Shown here: one piece after another, positions 60,831-64,000 of the stretch
Layout: the number at the start of each line of letters is the position of its first letter
Numbering within the stretch: position 1 is the first letter of the stretch
NCBI GenBank assembly: GCA_047631555.1
Contig: JBLHZY010000002.1
Span: 883,534-947,533, forward strand
Source of the DNA: JBLHZY01 sp047631555
Lineage (GTDB): Bacteria > Pseudomonadota > Alphaproteobacteria > Rhodobacterales > Rhodobacteraceae
Reading direction: 5' to 3'
DNA length: 64,000 bases
The notes under the pieces: generated by a model
Database searches by the model: none
What the model was told of the DNA's origin: nothing
The model's input: the letters and a program-made list of their open reading frames with translations, nothing else
Translations under genes and position numbers: made by a program

Positions 60831-62005
60831 CAGAATAAATCCGCCGGATCAGCATTGGCCAGCTTGCGAGTGGCGATAGCGCCCGAGAGGCTGCAGGCCG
60901 TAAGGGTGCCAAAGAACACAAGGATTGCGCGGCTTGCATCCATTTCGACGGGCAGACCGGTGACAGATACCAAGCCAGCGTAAAGCCCCACTGAGACAAT
61001 GAAGCCGGGTATAAACCCAAACACTGCAAGGATGATCGCCTCCTCGAACACGATGCCAAGGAAAAACGGCTGGCCATATCCCATGGCTTTGAACGTTGCA
61101 TATTCGCGCAGGTGGTCTGCGACGTCTGTGGACAGTACCTGATAAACGATGACCAATCCCACCAGAATGCCCATAAAGACGCCAAAGCCGAAAATGATCC
61201 CCGTCGGGCGTTCGGTTGCCATATAAGCCAGATCGTTGGCGGCGGAGGCTGTCATCGTTTGGATGCGAAGATTGCCGGCGGGCAATGCCTCCGTCAGGCG
61301 CGCAACGACGGCGTCTTTCGAAACTGCGTCTGCTGTGCGGATCAAAATGTGGTTGGGGGCGCCGCCGGTGCGGTTTGGAAAAACGCGCAGAAAGGTCTGA
61401 TCGGACATAATCATCATCCCGTCAGCCAGAAAGCCGCCGCCGACATCCATTGTCCCGATGGCCGTCAAGGTATTCCCGCCCGTTTCAAAGCTAAAGCGCC
61501 CGCCATCCATCAGCTCGGCAATGACGTTCGCAGGCATTCCCCGCGTGCCTTCGTCCAACAGAGTCGTGCTTTCAAGGGACAAACGATCAAAGGAGGATGC
61601 GATGTCGGGGCTTGCGAAAAATCGCTTGGAGACATCCAAACCAAAGCTGAGCAACGACACCGATGAGCCGTCTTCAAGCGTGAAAGGCAGATTGCCGATA
61701 AACAGTGGCGCGGCATCTGTAACCCCCGCCACGCCAAGAGCCTGAAACATCCGCGCGCGTGGAATATGCCCACCGTCCGTCAATGTATTGCCGTCTTGTG
61801 ATGACAGGATAATATCGGCATTCAGCATCGCATAAGGCGCAACTGTGGAGCTGTTCAGCGCCCCCATAATGCCAAGCTGCATGAACACCAAAAGGTTGGC
61901 AAAAGCCACCCCGGCGATCGCTGCAAAAAATCGCCCGCGACTGTGGGTCAGTTGCAGCCAGCCGATAGGAAGGCGGCCAAACAACAGGGTGAGCAATCGG
62001 CTCAT
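60830..62005 (-). CDS. ABC exporter permease, DevC-like
   Basis: A 391-residue FtsX-type permease: an N-terminal helix (about 24-47), a large periplasmic domain (about 50-260), then three helices near 268-292, 310-345 and 355-378. FAGVAFANLLVFMQLGIMGA-like sequence at the first helix and YATFKAMGYGQPFF near 304-317 are typical of DevC. It overlaps the adaptor gene by four bases and the ATPase gene by one. Confidence 0.88.
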   Translation of the reverse strand: MSRLLTLLFGRLPIGWLQLTHSRGRFFAAIAGVAFANLLVFMQLGIMGALNSSTVAPYAMLNADIILSSQDGNTLTDGGHIPRARMFQALGVAGVTDAAPLFIGNLPFTLEDGSSVSLLSFGLDVSKRFFASPDIASSFDRLSLESTTLLDEGTRGMPANVIAELMDGGRFSFETGGNTLTAIGTMDVGGGFLADGMMIMSDQTFLRVFPNRTGGAPNHILIRTADAVSKDAVVARLTEALPAGNLRIQTMTASAANDLAYMATERPTGIIFGFGVFMGILVGLVIVYQVLSTDVADHLREYATFKAMGYGQPFFLGIVFEEAIILAVFGFIPGFIVSVGLYAGLVSVTGLPVEMDASRAILVFFGTLTACSLSGAIATRKLANADPADLF

Positions 62006-63222
62006 TGGGTACGGCCTGCGTCGATCCGCACCACGGTTTCAAGATTGGTGAAGGGGGCCGCAATAGATGAAGAGGCGGGATCTAAGGTCACAATCACATC
62101 GACAACCCGCGCATCCGTGTTGGCCGCGGGATCGTCCGATGTGATGCTTTGGCGCCCGATTTGAAGCCCGATGGCGGAAACTGTGCCGTTCAAATCCTGC
62201 GCCAAGGCATCCGCACTTATGATCACAGGATCGCCGATGGTGACACGCCCGATCATGGTTTGATAAACCTCGGCCTCCACCGTCATTTGCGATGTATCGC
62301 CAAGGTCGATAATCCCCGCCGTGCCGGGGCGCTCGCCTGCGCGCACATTGATTTCCAGAACCTTGCCGCGCTCAGGCGCGCGCACATAAGCGCGCTCTAA
62401 ATCCTGCTCAGAGCTGGCAAGGGCGGCGCGGGCCGCGTCTAGATTGGCCTCGGCCACGGCGATATCGGCCTGTACAATTTGCGATCCCGTGGCGTAGCGC
62501 GACAGCGTGGCTTGGGCGCGTTCAACATCGCGCGCGGATTGTGTAGCTGCGGCGAGGGTTTGATCAAACTCAGAACGGGTGGTCACGCCGCGTTCAAACA
62601 ATGTTGTGACCCGGTCCAGTTCCGATTGGGCCACATCTGCTGTCGCTTGTGCACGATCAAGTGATGCCTGTGCCTCGGAGCGACTGGCCGTGTTGGATGC
62701 GCGGGTTTGGTCTAGGCTCGCTTGGCGCACGCGCAACGCAGCTTGTGCCGACGTCACCGCGCTTTGAAGTTGTGGCAAGTTATCGAGAACGGCAAGGATA
62801 TCATCTGCCTCGACCTCATCCCCGACGGAGACCCGCAGTTCTGCAATGCGTGCATCACCCGCCCCCGAAGGCGTCGCGACACTGATGACATCGCCGCGCG
62901 GGATGATCCGCCCCAAGGCAAAGACATCGCCTTCGCTGATAACGGCGATCTGCTCTTGGGTCTTAACTTGCGTGATGGCAACGGCGATCGGGGTATCCGT
63001 GCCGGCCCCTGGCTCCAATCCCGTTGTATTAAAAAACACGCGCAGCCCGGGGGGTTGAAAATACATCCCGATAACAGCCCCCGAAAACAGCGTGGCCAAA
63101 AGCAAAGGGATCAAGAGCAATCGCGACCTGCCAGCGGCTTTGGGTGCATTTGCGGGGTCAGCTTTGGTCAGGCCTGTATCCTCTAAGGGGAGCTCGGCGA
63201 AAGTACTTTTGTCTTGTGACAT
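62002..63222 (-). CDS. HlyD-family adaptor, DevB-like
   Basis: A 406-residue membrane fusion protein. A single N-terminal membrane helix (about 33-53, LLLIPLLLATLFSGAVIGMY) anchors it; the periplasmic part has a lipoyl-like domain (ELRVSVGDEVEADDILAVLD near 128-147), a long coiled-coil hairpin rich in Ala/Gln/Arg (about 155-285) and a beta-barrel. It links the DevC permease to an outer-membrane TolC channel, which is not encoded here. It is the first gene of the three-gene operon; a pair of direct repeats lies 150-190 bases upstream. Confidence 0.88.
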   Translation of the reverse strand: MSQDKSTFAELPLEDTGLTKADPANAPKAAGRSRLLLIPLLLATLFSGAVIGMYFQPPGLRVFFNTTGLEPGAGTDTPIAVAITQVKTQEQIAVISEGDVFALGRIIPRGDVISVATPSGAGDARIAELRVSVGDEVEADDILAVLDNLPQLQSAVTSAQAALRVRQASLDQTRASNTASRSEAQASLDRAQATADVAQSELDRVTTLFERGVTTRSEFDQTLAAATQSARDVERAQATLSRYATGSQIVQADIAVAEANLDAARAALASSEQDLERAYVRAPERGKVLEINVRAGERPGTAGIIDLGDTSQMTVEAEVYQTMIGRVTIGDPVIISADALAQDLNGTVSAIGLQIGRQSITSDDPAANTDARVVDVIVTLDPASSSIAAPFTNLETVVRIDAGRTQ

Positions 63223-63373
63223 TGTTTGGGGGCATTCCTAATTTTAAGTCGCGATTTTTGCAGTCTTTAACTTCTGCACCAAGGCCCTTTTTGGTATTCA
63301 ACGCTTTTTGGGGTCTCTGCGCCTTGCGTTGAATCAAAGTGTGATGCGCGTGCGAAAGCATCCTGTGTGTTTG

Positions 63374-63409
63374 AGTTGCAAGACTTGTCTGTTAAGTTGC
63401 AAGACTTGT
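63374..63409. repeat. 15-bp direct repeat with 21-bp period upstream of devB
   Basis: AGTTGCAAGACTTGT occurs at 63374-63388 and again at 63395-63409. Two full helical turns separate the copies, so a regulator could bind both on one face. The roughly 395 bases between devB and the tRNA-like sequence hold no other supported feature. Confidence 0.6.
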
Positions 63410-63617
63410 TTTGGCCGCCAACCCCCGTCGGGCGACCACAAAACTACCATTCGCGCGCGACGCAGCGGCGAGAAAGAGGGTTCAAAGCCGCCATCGGCAA
63501 CAACATATGTCAAAGTTCGGTTTGGGCCGATTGCGCGCCTAGGTTGCGATCTCGCACTTAACTGCGCCTGTCCACCTTGACGCCCAGAAGTCCATGAAAT
63601 ATGTCTTCTTTTGCTGA

Positions 63618-63690
63618 GCGGGCGTTGTGTAATGGTTAAAACCTCAATTTTCCAAGCAGATGTTTTGAGTTTCATGTGGCGGAACTGAGC
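63618..63690 (+). pseudogene. Decayed tRNA-Gly(UCC)-like sequence
   Basis: The first 46 bases follow a bacterial tRNA-Gly(UCC) closely: acceptor GCGGGCG, D-loop AATGGT, AACCTCA, and the anticodon region TTCCAAGC with TCC. The D-stem is partly kept, but the anticodon stem has mismatches, the T-arm is barely recognisable (GAGTTTCATG) and the acceptor 3' strand does not pair. It cannot be a working tRNA. It lies 90 bases before an integrase start, the usual arrangement of an island inserted at a tRNA gene. Confidence 0.5.
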
Positions 63691-63704
63691 ATCTAATATT
63701 TATT

Positions 63705-64000
63705 TTATTGACTTATTAGTTTCGCGGCGTTGCGTGGTGTTGCACTTAGTTGCATACCATTACCTACAAAAATCCGACAAAATGCCAAAGCTCTCAAAGA
63801 CCTTCGTTCGCAAGATTGCGCCATCCAACGCTGGTACTCAGAAGTACTGGAATGTCTAGCCCTTCTCTCAGTGCCGCTAATTTTGGTTTTCTCTAATAGG
63901 GTTTCGGGCACTGGCGGACGCATACCCAGTGCATGATGCGGCCTAATTTGGTTGTATTGCTTGAGCCAAACATTGATTGTGGCCCACGCCTGGCTTGTAC
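63705..64000 (-). mobile_element. IS element end with partial transposase (runs off the window)
   Basis: Read on the minus strand from the right edge, the frame gives the C-terminus of an IS3-like DDE transposase: AWATINVWLKQYNQIRPHHA, then LGMRPPVPETLLEK and TKISGTE. The element end is probably near 63853, where the plus strand reads TGTCTAGCCC inside the integrase fragment. The frame continues past that point through foreign sequence to a stop at 63705, so the last 50 codons are not IS sequence. The N-terminal part lies outside the window. Confidence 0.7.
63782..63859 (+). pseudogene. N-terminal fragment of a DUF4102-type tyrosine integrase
   Basis: The 25-codon frame reads MPKLSKTFVRKIAPSNAGTQ and then KYW, the typical start of P4-like integrases before the DUF4102 domain. 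It is cut after KYW, where the insertion-sequence end begins, and meets a stop three codons later. Codons before the break look undamaged, which points to disruption by the insertion. Confidence 0.6.

Noticed and set aside
63334..63675. Minus-strand open frame of 113 codons covering the direct repeats and the tRNA-like sequence
   Set aside because: Its composition is that of structured non-coding DNA, it lacks a ribosome binding site, and it runs through the repeat and tRNA-like features.
1..64000. CRISPR arrays, rRNA operons, intact tRNA genes, prophage modules and known defence systems
   Set aside because: No regularly spaced direct repeats, no rRNA-like blocks, no complete cloverleaf and no recognisable defence or phage structural genes were found on reading both strands.

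Overview
The window reads as a chromosome segment of a marine-type alphaproteobacterium, most likely Rhodobacteraceae (roseobacter group). The grounds are the family-typical proteins (PrpE, hybrid malic enzyme, DmdB- and DmdC-like enzymes, a Liv-type ABC operon, many acyl-CoA enzymes), the moderately high GC coding style, and a short intergenic repeat with the core GAGTATTTCGGCC. The species cannot be named from the sequence alone.

Left part (0-14.9 kb): propionyl-CoA synthetase, a small glycosyltransferase-like protein and a malic enzyme on the minus strand. A tightly coupled nucleoside salvage operon (cdd-deoA-deoB-add-upp) follows on the plus strand, then a secreted SPOR-domain protein, a membrane protein with a degenerate M48-like domain, a sulfotransferase, a Hint-domain protein and a YCII protein.

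Middle left (15-34.4 kb): a fatty-acid oxidation block (FadJ-like, thiolase, GST, DmdC-like acyl-CoA dehydrogenase) with two MerR regulators, then a putative manganese exporter with a Fur/Mur-like box. Next come two hotdog thioesterases with a MATE pump, DUF952-pyrD-arsC, a periplasmic 5'-nucleotidase, a YedK-type SRAP protein, and an SDR/medium-chain reductase pair divergent from a DmdB-like CoA ligase.

Central catabolic island (34.4-56.7 kb): a complete Liv-type ABC importer (livKHMGF) is divergent from a plus-strand operon of 11 genes (39.6-50.5 kb). A second, minus-strand operon of four genes (56.6-50.7 kb) converges on it at a terminator. Together they encode a CoA ligase, two large/small acyl-CoA dehydrogenase pairs, hydratases, dehydrogenases and a thiolase. 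They also hold a split counterpart of mammalian ACAD11: a separate acyl-CoA dehydrogenase and an APH-type kinase with a histidine-phosphatase-like gene between them. An IclR regulator lies inside, and the same 15-bp near-palindrome stands in front of both operons. The simplest reading is one regulon for import and beta-oxidation of an unusual carboxylic acid whose breakdown passes through a 4-hydroxyacyl-CoA.

Right part (56.7-64 kb) is accessory: an in-frame chimera of a DUF6434/SAP-like protein and a spore-coat-U domain tail, a hypothetical protein, a degraded stretch, cbpM-cbpA, and a devBCA-type exporter operon. The edge holds a decayed tRNA-Gly-like sequence, the first 25 codons of a DUF4102-type integrase, and the end of an insertion sequence that runs off the window. 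No intact rRNA or tRNA gene and no CRISPR array was seen.
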